A model generated the notes under the pieces. The model saw only the letters and a program-made list of their open reading frames with translations. It ran no database searches and was not told the origin of the DNA. This document shows, piece after piece, positions 41,576 through 52,425 of a stretch of DNA of 64,000 nt (position 1 is its first letter; each line of letters begins with the position of its first letter). The stretch lies in assembly GCA_036250195.1 (NCBI GenBank), contig JAVHZZ010000001.1:381221907-381285906 (forward strand), read 5' to 3'. The translations under genes were made by a program, and so were the position numbers. Source of the DNA: Mixophyes australis (Eukaryota; Chordata; Amphibia; Anura; Limnodynastidae).

Positions 41576-42238
41576 ACCGTATATACTCGAGTATAAGCCA
41601 ACTTTTTCAGCACATTTTTTATGCTGAAAAAGCCCCCCCTCGGCTTATACTTGAGCGAGTCCCGTTCTCTCAGCTCTTAACTTCCGCAGTGAAATGCATG
41701 TGCGTTCCACTGACAGGAAGTTCAGCATTTGCGTTCCAAATGCCGAACTTCATGTTAGTGGAACGCACATGCGTTCCACTGTGGAAGTTAAGTGCTGAAG
41801 AAAATCCCTCCCTCCCTACCAGGCACAGAGGAGAGTAAACACAGGGGAACACATCCAGAGCTCCTCGTCAATGAGACAAAGATGCAAGATGTGTGTGTAC
41901 TGTCCTAAAGACAGCCTAGTAGGAGACAGACGCAGTACCTGGGGTGAGCAGTTTATCTAGTAATTTTTAATGACAAACATATCCTCTCCAATATTTTCCA
42001 AATTGTGGCATCTGCTATCCCATGTAAGCGCTATATACACTATATATACAACTTACTAATATGGTTGCTGATTTTTTGGTACATTTGGAAACATTTTAGG
42101 AGCCTGAGCTTATTAAAAGAAGCTAGTCATTTCCCACCCTAGGCTTATACTCGAGTCAATAAGTTTTCCCAGTTTTTTGTGGTAAAATTAGGTACCTCGG
42201 CTTATAATCGGGTCGGCTTACACTCGAGTATATATGGT
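41576..42238. mobile_element. TIR element with nested inverted repeats
   Basis: The left end ACCGTATATACTCGAGTATA(AGCC) is mirrored at the right end, whose reverse complement is ACCATATATACTCGAGTGTA(AGCC), 22 of 24 matching. A second pair of the same motif lies inside: GGCTTATACTTGAG at 41642 and GGCTTATACTCGAG at 42142. In between are CAGCACATTTTTTATGCTG-type small hairpins and a 34-bp-arm hairpin (41695-41777). The family is common in vertebrate genomes; the superfamily is not settled by the sequence alone (mariner-like is my guess). No transposase. Confidence 0.7.
41695..41777. repeat. Hairpin inside the TIR element
   Basis: The left arm CATGTGCGTTCCACTGACAG(GAAGTTCAGCATTT) and the right arm (AAATGCCGAACTT)CATGTTAGTGGAACGCACATG are nearly complementary over about 34 bp, with a ~7-bp GCGTTCC spacer. 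Confidence 0.85.
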
Positions 42239-43354
42239 ATAATCAATTAAAATGTAATTTACAGTAGAATGCCAAACAGTTGTTCTCATGTAAGTTATTA
42301 GTTGACATATTTCCATTTTACGCAATTTTGAGTGTGGTTTGTACATGTTTCTTTACACTTTGACAGCTTTTCTATCTAAAATAACTCAATTTATTATTCT
42401 TTGAAATTATTGTTCTTAAGTAAAACATATACAAAGGTAAGCTTTTTATGCAAAGACGACTGCAGCACTAGTACTTAGTCTTCAGGTTGCTCTTATAGGA
42501 AAATGCATGGTTCCCACACTGTGAATATTGTGACATAAACTGGTCATGTGAATTAAATGTAATAGTTGTTAATACATCTAGAGGAGATAGTTTGTGTAAC
42601 CATAGATTGAATAATCATATGCTGTGAGCTTTTCTACCCTTTTACCTGTCCATTGTGAATGGATGACATCCACCATTTTTCAAATCTTGCCAATATTTTA
42701 AAGTACTGCAGGATGGATGCTTAGGGTTGCGAGTATCTGGTAAAGTGTACTATTCATAAGAACTCAATTTCCACTGACACACTGAAGTAAAGAGGTGACA
42801 CTCCTCTGTCATATGAGAGCCATTCCATCAAATCATTTCTGTGTTGTTGGGACTTTCCTGTTCAATCAAATGTGTCAACATTGCAGCAAGGCAGCTCTCA
42901 TGGAAATTGTGCTGTTGTAGCTGGAAATCAGTATTTTAAATGTGCTCTTAAGTCACACCATTTTCTTTTTGGTTGGTTTGTGAATTTTTATGTACAAGTA
43001 TAATTTATTATTGAATCCTAAATAGTGCTAGATTACTGGATATGTTGTATTTAGGCTATTGGGAACATTAGGTAATATGGTAAACATTAAGGACACTCTG
43101 GAGCACATTGATTGATATAAAGCCACTTTCACTGCTGTTGTTTAGGTTCTATAGTGGACATTGGTCATTTTAGGCATTGCAGGGGACAATATCGACATCT
43201 TTATTGTAGCTTAAAATAGAATAATTAGAATATATGTACAAAGAAACAAGGAAAAAATATTTGGCTTCTAAACATTTTATTTTTTGAAACAGTCAAAAAC
43301 ACCGATTCATTAGCTTTTTCTCACTCACTTGCCCCTGGCCCAATTTTCCCTGTT
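42239..43354. other. AT-rich stretch, no gene seen
   Basis: No feature recognised on either strand. Confidence 0.5.
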
Positions 43355-43723
43355 CTACGCGATCAAAGATGCCTTCGGTTCACCCAAGTAGCAGGTGGTA
43401 CAGGGGCAGTAGAGACAACAGAGGCAGGAGGAGCAACAGGGGCAGTAGGGAAAGTAGGAGCAGGAGAGGCAGTAGCGGCAACAGGGACAGAAGGGCTGAA
43501 GACGGTAGTGGGGCAGGAGGGTAAACTGGTGGCTGATAATATTGAGGGTAAACAGGTTGGGGATGGTAATGTGGATAAAGTGGATGCATATAGGCTGAAG
43601 GGGAAAAAGGTGGCACAGGGGCAGGACGGGCATAAGGTGGCACCGGGGAAAGATGTGGGATAAAGAGGCATGGGGAAAAAGGTGGCTATGGGTCAGGATG
43701 TGCATTACGAAGGTAGGAAACAA
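43355..43723 (-). pseudogene. Proline/tyrosine-rich coding fragment
   Basis: All three minus-strand frames are open across this purine-rich (plus strand) tract. The most protein-like frame (43643-43380) reads PPYARPAPVPPFSPSAYMHP, then PHYHPQPVYPQYYQPPVYPP, and ends in a Leu/Ser run. Upstream on the same strand, 43960-43835 reads an acidic-to-basic piece (EEAESDLEEEATWEK then SPRRKKQVVVGRG) behind a pyrimidine-rich tract and a TTAG that could be a splice acceptor. Together they suggest exons or a decayed second gene of a Harbinger-like transposon, similar to 32180-32345. Low-complexity open frames can also be chance. Confidence 0.3.
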
Positions 43724-44144
43724 CAGAGTGAGTCAGTCCCATGTTGACTGCATTCTTTTAAGGGTGCAATTTATTTCCAGCATGTGTCCCTTCAAAATGA
43801 TATTGCTTTCATTCATTTTAGATAGAAATCTTTGAAATTTGTCCCCTGCCCACTACCACTTGCTTCTTCCTCCTGGGGCTGCTCTTATTCGCGCCTTCAC
43901 AGGTTTTTTCCCATGTGGCCTCCTCTTCTAGGTCACTCTCTGCCTCCTCACCTCTAGCTAACATAGTGGAAGAAAAAAATAACATTATAAGCATGCATTT
44001 TTGTATCAATAACATCCAAGTTTGAGCATCATATCAGTATATTTTTTTACACACATTACTCTGTTCTCATGTGTGTATATGTGGAGTTATGTCCAGAAAA
44101 TATTACTCCAAATGATTGGAAAATATGAGTAAAGTGCAACCTGC
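43724..44144 (-). other. Region with a possible exon-like piece, otherwise empty
   Basis: The only protein-like part is 43835-43960 on the minus strand, described with the neighbouring proline-rich fragment. The rest is AT-rich without features. Confidence 0.3.
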
Positions 44145-44174
44145 TGTCACAAGCCGCGGCGGTACTCGCGGCAG
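44145..44174 (+). repeat. 5' LTR stub
   Basis: The first ~30 bp of the LTR, ending at CTCGCGGCAG; the 3' LTR has CTCACAGCC at the corresponding place. Confidence 0.8.
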
Positions 44175-44238
44175 GTGCATTACTGAGGCCAAATGGCATG
44201 ACCAGATTCATGCCGTTTGGCCTCAGTAATGCACCTGC
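44171..44238. repeat. 31-bp fold-back palindrome at the deletion junction
   Basis: The left arm (44171-44201) is an inverted copy of the right arm (44208-44238), which is normal reverse-transcriptase coding sequence (MPFGLSNAPA block). There is one mismatch and a 6-bp spacer CCAGAT. The left arm directly follows the LTR stub. Confidence 0.93.
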
Positions 44239-46475
44239 TGTATTTCAAGAATTGATTAATGAAGTTCTCTGTGAATTTCTCGACCACTTTGTGGTTGTCT
44301 ATTTGGATGACATCCTGATATACTCTCAGTCGCTGTCCTTGCATCGGAGTCATGTTAAGCAGGTTCTCCAAAAACTTGGAGACTATCATCTCTTTGCCAA
44401 GTTGGAGAAATGCGAATTTGAGGTACAGAAGGTGTCATTTCTGGGATACATCATCTCCCCTGCTGGCTTCTCCATGGACCCAACTAAAGTCCAAGCCATT
44501 CTCGACTGGGTACAACCCAACAACCTCAAGGCCGTGCAGAGGTTCTTGGGCTTCGCAAATTATTATAGAAGGTTCATCCACAGTTTTTCTGATATAGTGG
44601 CTCCTATTGTCGCTCTTACCCGGAAAGGGATGGATCCCACTAATTGGCCTCCTCAGGCGGTAACTGCATTTGAAGTCTTAAAGAGAGAGTTTGTATCTGC
44701 TCAAGTCCTTAGACATCCCAATCCAGATGTTCCTTTTGTATTAGAAGTGAATGCCTCTGATGCCGGTGCTGGCGCTATCCTTTCTCAGAAGGATCCTCAC
44801 ACTCACCGTTTACATCCATGTGCATACTTCTCTCGTAAATTATCTACTATTGAAGCTAATTACGACGTGGGCAACCGAGAGCTATTGGCTATTAAGTGGG
44901 CCTTTTAAGAGTGGCGTCACTTGCTAGAAGGAGCGGTACATGTTATCTCTGTGATTACGGACCACAAGAACCTACAGTATATCCAGTCGGCAAAACGGTT
45001 GAATCCCAGACAGGCCCGCTGGGCACTCTTCTTTACCCGCTTCAATTTCGTAATTACGTACAGACCTGGTTCTAAAAATGTCCGGGCAGATGCTCTGTCT
45101 AGGAGCTTTATGTCGCATCACGTTCCTGTTTCTGATCCTCTGCCTATCATTCCTTCCTCTATAATCCATGCCGGACTAACTCAGGATTTAAGTATGACGC
45201 TCCATAGATTCCAAAAGATAGCTCCTGCTAATACTCCAGGGAACCATCTGTTTGTTCCAGTCCACTTGTGAAAAGCGGTCCTTTCTGAGGCACATGACAA
45301 CAAGACAGCCGGGCATCCTGGAATCCATAAAACATTGGAAATTCTTTCTCGTGCCGTGTGGTGGCCCTCATTATCTGCGGATGTCAGAGACTTTGTCCTC
45401 TCCTGTGAGACTTGTGCAAGGGGTAAGGTCCCCAGGAACTCTCCTTCAGGCCAGCTTGTTCCGTTGTACATTCCCTCAAAACCTTGGACACACTTATCGA
45501 TGGACTTCATCGTTGATCTTCCATCCTCTGCAGGACATAACACCATATGGGTAATTGTAGATCGATTCAGTAAAATGTCCCATTTCATACCGCTAACCAG
45601 ACTTCCCAGCGCTAGAGATCTGGTTGTTCTCTTTGTCCAACATATATTTCAACTCAATGGTCTTCCTGTTGATATTGTCTCAGATCGTGGTTCTCAGTTT
45701 GTTGCGCAGTTCTGAAAATCTTCATCCGCATACCACCCTTAATCTAATGGCCAAACTGAGAGGGTTAACCAGTCCCTGGAGCAGTTTCTACGATTATACA
45801 CCACAGAATTCCACGACAACTGCTCCTCTCTGTTACCATGGGCAGAATTTGCGTACAACAATTCCTGTCACTCATCCACTCATACTTCTCCATTCTACTG
45901 TAATTTTGGTTTCCACCCCAGGTCCAATTCTTTATATTCGCTCAGGTCCGCTGGTATTCCAGAGATACGTTTTACAGCTACAGATCTCAGAAGTATCTGG
46001 AAGAAAGTTCAGTGTTCTTTAAAACGAGCCTCATTTTTCTCTAAAAAAAATTTCAGATCGGCACCGTACATCCTGTTCTTTCAAAGTGGGGCAGAGAGTT
46101 TGGCTTTCAACTCGCAACATCAGGCTCAGACATCCCTGCAGGAAACTTGGCCCCAAGTTCATTGGACCGTTCACGATCACTAAACAGGTCAACCCTGTAG
46201 CCTTCAGGTTGAAAGTCCCTGCTTCCTTGAGGAATCCTAACACCTTCCACTGCTCTCTCCTTAAACCGGTGTTATATCCAAGTCTGTCTCAGCATTCTCT
46301 GCCTTCAAGTTCTCGGGTTTCAGATCCGGATAGTCCCAGGAAATTTGTGGTCCAGAAAATTCTTGATTCAAAGAGAGTTCAAGGTCAGATCCATTTTCTG
46401 GTTCAATGGAAGAATCATGGTGTTGAAGAATGCTCCTGGGTTTCTCGAAGGCGCCTCCATGCGAATAAACTTTAA
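44198..46475 (+). pseudogene. Ty3/gypsy pol remnant: RT, RNase H, integrase, chromodomain
   Basis: 44198-44908 reads MPFGLSNAPAVFQ, the catalytic YLDD block (VVVYLDDILIYS), the FLGY..S block and RNase H (LEVNASDAGAGAIL, YFSRKL, NYDVGNRELLAIKW). The first RNase H catalytic Asp is Asn here (VNAS for VDAS). TAA at 44906-44908 interrupts. 44921-45271 completes RNase H ([25 protein letters not shown]). Integrase spans 45270-46020: HHCC finger (AGHPG ... CETCARGK), first Asp block SMDFIVDLP, second VSDRGSQFV, broken by TGA at 45713-45715, then SNGQTERVNQ with the third acid. 46086-46475 holds the integrase C-terminal GQRVWLSTRNI motif and a chromodomain (VVQKILDSKR, HFLVQWKNHGVEECSW). The chromodomain marks the chromovirus branch (Sushi-like). 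Dead by stops, frameshifts and the 5' deletion. Confidence 0.9.
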
Positions 46476-46547
46476 AGGAATTCTTCAAAAAATTTCCGTG
46501 GGAAACCTGGGTGTCGGGGTTCCTTAACCCCTCCTCAAGGGAGGTAC

Positions 46548-47261
46548 TGTCAAGAGCCGCGGCGGTACTCACAGCCACCGCAGCTTGCTTCTGGCTCCCT
46601 CTGGCATCCCGGCCGTCACCTTGATGACCGGAACGTCATTTCCACTTCCTGCCCGGCCGTTGCCAAGGCAATGGCCGGGCGCCTCCTGTGTAGCGCTGCG
46701 TCCTGGCAGTGCTGCAGCCAGGCGCATGCGCGCAAATAGGCAGCCTGTCGGCTGATTAATTAAGGGGGCTTGGTTTATTGATTGGTGCCTCCTGTGGGCT
46801 TTTGCAGAGCTAGGCTCTGATTGGTGGCTACCAGTAATTAAGGCAGTGAGGTCTGCAGCTTCACTGCCGGTTATAGCTTCTTTTACCAGTCTGCTGACCT
46901 GCTCTGCTCCTTGCTCCTGTCCTTTGGATATTGTGTTGGATAGCCCGTGTATGACCCCTTGCCTGGATTTGGACCCTGCCTGTGTTTCTTGTGACCCCGA
47001 CCTCTGGCGTGTTTACCGACTTCCCTGTTTGCTAGTGACCCTTGACCTTGTCTTGTCTATTGGATTCATTGTCTGCTGCCGGCCCTTGACCTTTGCCTGG
47101 ACTTCGCACCGCTTTCCTAGGTTCTCCCCAGCCGGTACACACTTCACGACCCTCTGTCAGTCTGCAGCCAAGTCTGTCCCCACCACTAGGGGCTCCAGTG
47201 AACACCTGACTGGCAGAGCAGACTCTGGGTTGTGCTGTTCCGGCTGGAGGGGTTCCTAACA
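46548..47261 (+). repeat. 3' LTR of Ty3/gypsy copy A
   Basis: A 714-bp unit, TGTCAAGAGCC at the start and GGTTCCTAACA at the end, preceded by the purine tract GGGAGGTAC. It is GC-richer than its surroundings and contains a near-palindromic CCCGGCCGTTGCCAAGGCAA patch (46652-46671). No obvious AATAAA was found, so the polyadenylation site is unknown. Confidence 0.85.
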
Positions 47262-47559
47262 CTTGCATATCATTGTCTTTGTGGCAATTTTACCTATGAA
47301 TCCATGTATAACTTTGCATTCTCCAAGGGATCATCACAGAAAATACATTGTAATCTTGATTAGGTGGACAGATTATCCAACTGCTTGACTAGGTTTCAGT
47401 CAAGGCCGCTAGGGTATGCTGGGGATTTTGATGACAAATTGGCAGTTTAATTTTCAGAATGGCAAGTAGAGATAAATTTATAAAACACATGAATATATTT
47501 ATTGTTAGTGGTTAATTAGATCCCTGTTGGCACGACATTACAGTAATTTAAAATGTTAA

Positions 47560-47562
<3 letters not shown>

Positions 47563-47608
<46 letters not shown>
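47563..47608 (+). repeat. (AT)n microsatellite
   Basis: About 46 bp of AT repeat between the two gypsy copies. Confidence 0.95.
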
Positions 47609-47612
<4 letters not shown>

Positions 47613-47749
47613 CATGAAGTTTACCTAGGTGGGATTGTGGTACGATTAGGAGGACGGGCTCTTGCCAGAATCTATATACCCAAGTCCTGCACCAAGTTGG
47701 TCATCTCTGCAGGCCAAGGTCTCCAGGGAAATTAGGTTAGATAAAGCCG

Positions 47750-49500
47750 TGGGACCATCACCTGTCCCCCCTACAATGTCTGCGGTGGTTCAGAATCCAG
47801 TTGTGAGTCTTGTGCCAACAGTACCCACAGAAGCGTGCCATTCTTCTGGGTAAGGCTCAAATAAGCAGGATCTTCCCCAAGGCTCCCAGCTTCAAATTCT
47901 CATCTCTTATGACAGCTAACCCCAAGGGTCCTTATTTAGCTGTCCAAACCTTGCCATTAATGAGAGTTTGTTCTGGCCCTATGGATCCAGCAGGGGAACA
48001 TACCCCAAGGACAGACATAGTCCAGATACTAGCTGAAATCATAGGAAGACAAGAAGTCAATCAGAGCTAAGTCATGAGGTTCTGCAGGATCTCTCTACAT
48101 GAATGGACAACCAAAACCATTGCTTTCTACATCCACACTTTTGAGGTTCGGTTCTCCAGATCCTCGATTTAGACTCCTCCTACCTATGGTGGTCAAGTAT
48201 GATGGGGACCCCAAGGCCTGCTGAGGGCTTTTATATCAGTGCAACATGCACTTTGAATTATAGCCTGGGAACTTTCCTACAGGAACCAAGATGACATATA
48301 TCATCTTGTTACTGACAGGGAAGCCTTGGCATGGGCATTTCAACTCTGGGAGTAGTCTGACCCAATTCTGTCAAATGTATAAGGCTTTCTGGCTACTTTC
48401 CATAGGTTCTTTGATGAGGCAGAGAGAATCACCTCAGCTGCATCCGATATTCTACGACTATGTCATGGGTCTCATTGGGACTGTCATAACTTATGCTAGC
48501 GTATCTGCTAACGTTGGCGCAACTCAATTTGAAGGTGCGGAATCTAACATGCATCTGGTCTTCACCAAGAACCGCCACAAAGAAGTATGGGCTCCGCTGC
48601 ATAAAACACACAGGTTGCGGTCCTTCACTGAGTCGTATAGCGAAGTACAGAATGAGAGTAGTCAGGTAAGCCGGTCAGGTACCATGTAGGAACAAGGTGC
48701 AAAGGGAGAATCAATAAGAGAGGTCAAACAATGCAGAGTCGGTAACTTCCAGGATAGAATAATGCACAGGGAAAATCCAAAGGAGTAGTCAAACAGGCTG
48801 GGTAAGGAGGACACTGGAGATCAGAGAGTAGTCAGACAAAGCTAAAATACACAAGGACGCTGGAGTAGGAAGAGACCTAATATTCTGGCAGTGACCTGGA
48901 GAAAGGAACTGCCTTAAATAGTTCTAGAGGCCAATGAGGAGGGAGGGCAGCGACGATGTCATCGGCCACCGCAAGAGACTGGAGTAGCATCTCGTTGCCT
49001 AGAAACAGGACGCGCATGGTGGGAGACCCGGTGGCCCACCCGGAAGTATTGCGTCTGGTTGCCTGGCAACCAGACACGACGGGGACATAGACAGTCGCTT
49101 GTCCAGATGAAGCAACAGGATGGCGCCTGACAGGGACATTACGTAGTGCAGTTCAGAACCATGTCTTCTGAGTTATTGTGGCACAATGAGACTATCATTG
49201 CTGTCTTCTGGAAAAGTGTCTCTGACCGTGTTAAGGATGAACTAGTGGCTCTAGAGCTACAGGCTAGCCTTAACAAATTGTTCACACTCTGTCATCGTAT
49301 GGACCTCCGATTCAGGAATGAGCTCTGGAGAGGGGAAGGGCTGTGCACTCCAAGTTTTATTTGAGTCTATGTACCAGACCTCCATCCCGTGGAGGAGCCC
49401 ATGCAGCTCAGCAGATCCCGTCTCTTGCCTGAGGATCGCGAGAAACGAGGCAGAGATATCAGTATTTTACTGTGCTGGCTTCTGCCACCTGCTGCCGGTT
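47750..49500 (+). pseudogene. Ty3/gypsy gag remnant interrupted by a solo LTR
   Basis: Pieces: 48185-48480 (a KYDGDPKAC-like block, CNMHFEL, MTYIILLLTGK, then a PLW-like region) and, after the solo LTR, 49138-49370 (VQFRTMSSELLWHNETIIAV, VSDRVKDELVALELQASLNKL, CHRMDLRFR). The end (49389-49500) is an EEPMQLSRSRL block leading to a zinc-knuckle-like CCW...C stretch split by frameshifts. This is the architecture of Sushi-type gag. Coding continuity resumes exactly after the LTR and one target-site copy. Confidence 0.7.
48482..49132 (-). mobile_element. Solo LTR nested in gag of gypsy copy B
   Basis: A 651-bp unit whose minus strand starts TGTCAGGCGCC and ends GTTATGACA. It is flanked by perfect 5-bp duplications GGGAC (48477-48481 and 49133-49137). 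It splits the gag reading frame precisely. No internal retroelement sequence remains, so it arose by LTR-LTR recombination. Orientation (minus) is inferred from the TGTCA start shared with the other gypsy LTRs here. Confidence 0.88.
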
Positions 49501-49519
49501 TGCTCCAAGAAGTCTGGAA

Positions 49520-49980
49520 ACACTCCCTCCTAACTGGTGATGAGGAAGTCAGTTTAGGAGTGGCCCTTTGCTCCTCGCAACAAAAAGACTGTGTAATCTA
49601 TGTTACCCAGAAGCACCCTCGGGGTTCTTTATACTTTCCAGCCCTTCTGGAGTCTGGAGTTGTAGGCAATTTCATGTCAGCTGAGCTGGCTAAAGAACAA
49701 GCTATCCCATTAACTATGGTTCCCAACTCTATCTATGTTATGGTTGTAGATGGTAGCTGTGACCCTGGGGGCAGCATCAACCAGAAAACACTTCCTGCAA
49801 CACTCATGGTGGGGGTACTTCATTCAGAGACTCTGACCTTTTTGATTATCTCCAAATCCTCCAATCCAAGAGTCCTCGGGTTTCCTTGGCTGCAATGGCA
49901 TAACCCCCATGTCAGCTGGACAACCACTTAAATCCTGGCATTGTGTCCAGCCTGTTCAGAGAAATGTTTCAAAAACTGAT
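49520..49980 (+). pseudogene. Ty3/gypsy protease remnant
   Basis: The frame open to 49931 carries ALLESGVVGNFMSAELA, where the aspartic-protease D(S/T)G catalytic triad has become ESG, then VVDGS, LMVGVLHSETLTFLII and VLGFPWLQWHNPHVSW, the conserved flap and C-terminal blocks of chromovirus proteases. With Glu for the catalytic Asp the enzyme would be inactive even without the stops. Confidence 0.7.
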
Positions 49981-50149
49981 ACCTGCTACCCCTAATATCT
50001 GAGATATTTGACAGGGTGAAAGTATATATATTTTTTCCCAAATTAGATCTCTGTGGGTCATATAATCTGATAAGAATCAGGGAGGGAGATGAGTGAAAAA
50101 CAGTTTTTAATAGCTGGGACAGGCACTATGAATACATTGTCAAATCCTT

Positions 50150-50966
50150 TTCTTTGAGCAATGCCCCGACAGTGCTCCAGAACTTTGTCAACAAAGTGTT
50201 CAGAGATTTACCACATAGCATCATAGTATGTCTAGATGATATCCTCATCTTTTCCACTGACCTTTAGTGCTACCGCAAACATGTCAAAGAGGTTCTCTGT
50301 TGCCTTAGTAACAACAGATTGTACTGCAAGATGGAAAAATACATTTTTAAGGTAGAATCCATACCCTTCCTTGGGTACATCATCTCAGGGTCTGACTTGT
50401 GAATTGATCTAAATAATGTACAAGCCATTCTCAATTGGCTGTAGACTACCACCTTAAAGGCAATTCAACAATTCCTCAGGATTGGCAACTTCTGTTGTAA
50501 ATTTATCTGAGGAAATTTCACAGTTGTCGCAACACTTACCGCCCTTACCAAGAAGTGGGCTAATTTCACTAAGTGGTCTAAAGTGGCTCAAACCACTTTC
50601 CAGCAGTTAAAACAGGCCTTCATCTCTGCCCCTATCCTCAGACAACCAAACATTGCCATTTCTTTTTGGACACTTCATCTTTTGGGATATGGACAGTCCT
50701 CTTGCAAGGAGCATCTTTTGAGCAGTGGCATCCTTGCGGGTTTTTCTCATGAAAATTTCTACCAGCAGAGAAGAATTATGCCATTGGAGGGGGCTCGCTA
50801 CCCAGTCACCATTTACACTGACCATAAAAACGTACTCTACCTCAAGTCTGCGCAATGCATGACGCCCTGGCAGGCCAGGTGGGTGCTGTCCTTCTCCCGA
50901 TTTGAAATTCAAATGAAGTTTCATCTGCATAACCTCAGTCCAAGTTGGATGAAGAAAGTTCCATGA
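50150..50966 (+). pseudogene. Ty3/gypsy reverse transcriptase/RNase H remnant
   Basis: Starts at SLSNAPTVLQNFVNKVF. The catalytic block reads CLDDILIF (YLDD with Cys for Tyr) near 50230, then FLGYIIS, AILNWL, a truncated TALTKKWANFTKWS region and, in RNase H, TIYTDHKNVLYLKSAQ. Stops at several points (for example TAG near 50266, TGA near 50399) and a deletion in RNase H leave no functional frame. Confidence 0.7.
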
Positions 50967-50999
50967 CAATGGAGCGATGTCAAATCATTGAACCCTTTT

Positions 51000-51700
51000 G
51001 TATTGCTGGCACTAAGCCGGTCATCACTACTCCTCAGGGAAGACATTTGTACCAGTGTACGTGCATAAAAGATTGCTCCAGTGGGCTCATTGTTCCAAAT
51101 TTGCTGGTCACGCAAGAGTATATAAGATTCAGACATTTATTCTCCAAAGTTATTGGTGGCCCACGCTCCTCCAGGATGTACAACAATTTGTGGCAGCCTG
51201 CTACTGATTTGCCCATCATAACAGTTTTAGGCAATCTCCTGCAGGTCAACTGTCTGTCTCTATGACTCCTAGGACCCACATTCCCATGGATTTTGTGACT
51301 GATCTACATGACTCCAATAAGTTCACCACCATCTGGGTCATAGTGGATCGATTTTATAAGATACACATTTTAGTCCTATTTGTGGCTCCAATACTAGCTT
51401 TTCTGTCTTCATGGCTGCCGCATGTAGATTGTATTGGATCGTGGTGTCCGGTTTGTGGCTAAATTCTGGTGATTCTCGTGTAAAAGTCTGCAGATTAAAC
51501 TGAATTTCAACTCATCCTACCATCCCCAGTCCAATGGCCAAACCTACCAATTAAATTGGGACTTAGAGACTTTCCTTTAGCTGTACCTCTCTTCATCCCA
51601 AGATGATTGGGCAACACCTGCTCCCCTGTGCCAAATTTGCACACAACAACCACTACCTCTAGTCTTCTGCTTCATTCCTTTATACATTGTGTATGACTTA
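51000..51700 (+). pseudogene. Ty3/gypsy integrase remnant
   Basis: The first catalytic block is readable at 51286-51400 (PMDFVTDL, then TTIWVIVDRF); the second is reduced to a decayed patch near 51430-51460, and the SNGQ-like block appears at 51525-51545. The N-terminal HHCC finger is only hinted at (51095-51200). Confidence 0.6.
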
Positions 51701-51929
51701 CATCTCAGAGTACATGCATTTACCCCTGTACCAGCAGCCTTTGTCCCTGGATCCAAATCATACCTCAGGAAATTTGTGGGGAATTGAAGTCAGATGATAG
51801 TCTTGCTGGTAAAAGCATCTCAGTGCTATAAGATCCAAACTGATAAGAAGCAGTGAACCATCACAAGTCTGCAGCCAGTAGACAGAGTTTTGTTGTTGAC
51901 CTGTAACCTACATATCAGGGTATCATCTA

Positions 51930-52310
51930 TGAACTTGCTTCCTGCTTCATAGGGCCATTCAACATCACCTAGGTTATCAACCCAGGATCATACAAATTAC
52001 AGTTGCTGTCTTAACTCAGACTGCCCAACTAATTCAATATTTTCCACCTTCCATAGTTTTAAAATATTTTTTCAATCCAAATTAGGGCTCACCGAAGATC
52101 GAGACGGAACAAGTAAGTGAATAAGAGGTCAAGGACATGCTGGACTCTCATTTTAGACACAATCACTTCCAGTATTTGGTCAGTTGGAAGAGCTATGGTC
52201 CAGCGGAGAAGGCCTAGATCAAAACCTCATTTGTACACACTCCAGGATTGGTCAAGAAGTTCCATCTGAAGTTTCTGAATTAACCTCCCGCTAAGTGTCC
52301 AATGGCCACT
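51930..52310 (+). pseudogene. Ty3/gypsy integrase C-terminus and chromodomain remnant
   Basis: A FIGPFNIT-like block (51950-51970), an INPGSYKLQL block (51990-52010) and, near 52130-52250, a chromodomain-like HFQYLVSWKSYGP pattern are spread over changing frames. This matches the same region of copy A in order. Confidence 0.6.
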
Positions 52311-52425
52311 CGTAAGAAAAAATATTTAATTTACGCCTCTTATAGTGCAAAATGATTTGTTTAGCTGCTAACTATTTGCACCTAACTCTATATTAACCTC
52401 TTAGTAAAAATGGCAAATTCCACAT

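Larger units (their letters stand above)
44145..47261 (+). mobile_element. Ty3/gypsy chromovirus copy A, 5'-deleted
   Basis: It begins with about 30 bp of LTR start (TGTCACAAGCCGCGGCGGTA, compare the 3' LTR start TGTCAAGAGCCGCGGCGGTA). It then jumps, through a fold-back (44171-44238), into the middle of reverse transcriptase, losing the rest of the 5' LTR, the primer-binding site, gag, protease and the N-terminal RT. RNase H, integrase, chromodomain, a purine-rich tract (GGGAGGTAC) and the full 3' LTR follow. Flanks CCTGC (44140-44144) and CTTGC (47262-47266) match in 4 of 5 bases, consistent with a 5-bp target duplication around the deleted copy. Confidence 0.88.
47640..52310 (+). mobile_element. 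Ty3/gypsy chromovirus copy B, old and highly mutated
   Basis: The full gag-protease-RT-RNase H-integrase-chromodomain order can be followed on the plus strand, but with many stops, frameshifts and a missing section between protease and RT. No LTR of its own was recognised; the left limit (about 47640) is where gag-like coding fades and the right limit is the end of the chromodomain. A solo LTR from another element sits inside gag (48482-49132). Confidence 0.75.

Noticed and set aside
45181..46578. Minus-strand ORFs inside gypsy copy A
   Set aside because: Antisense shadows of integrase and chromodomain coding; they show no own motifs.
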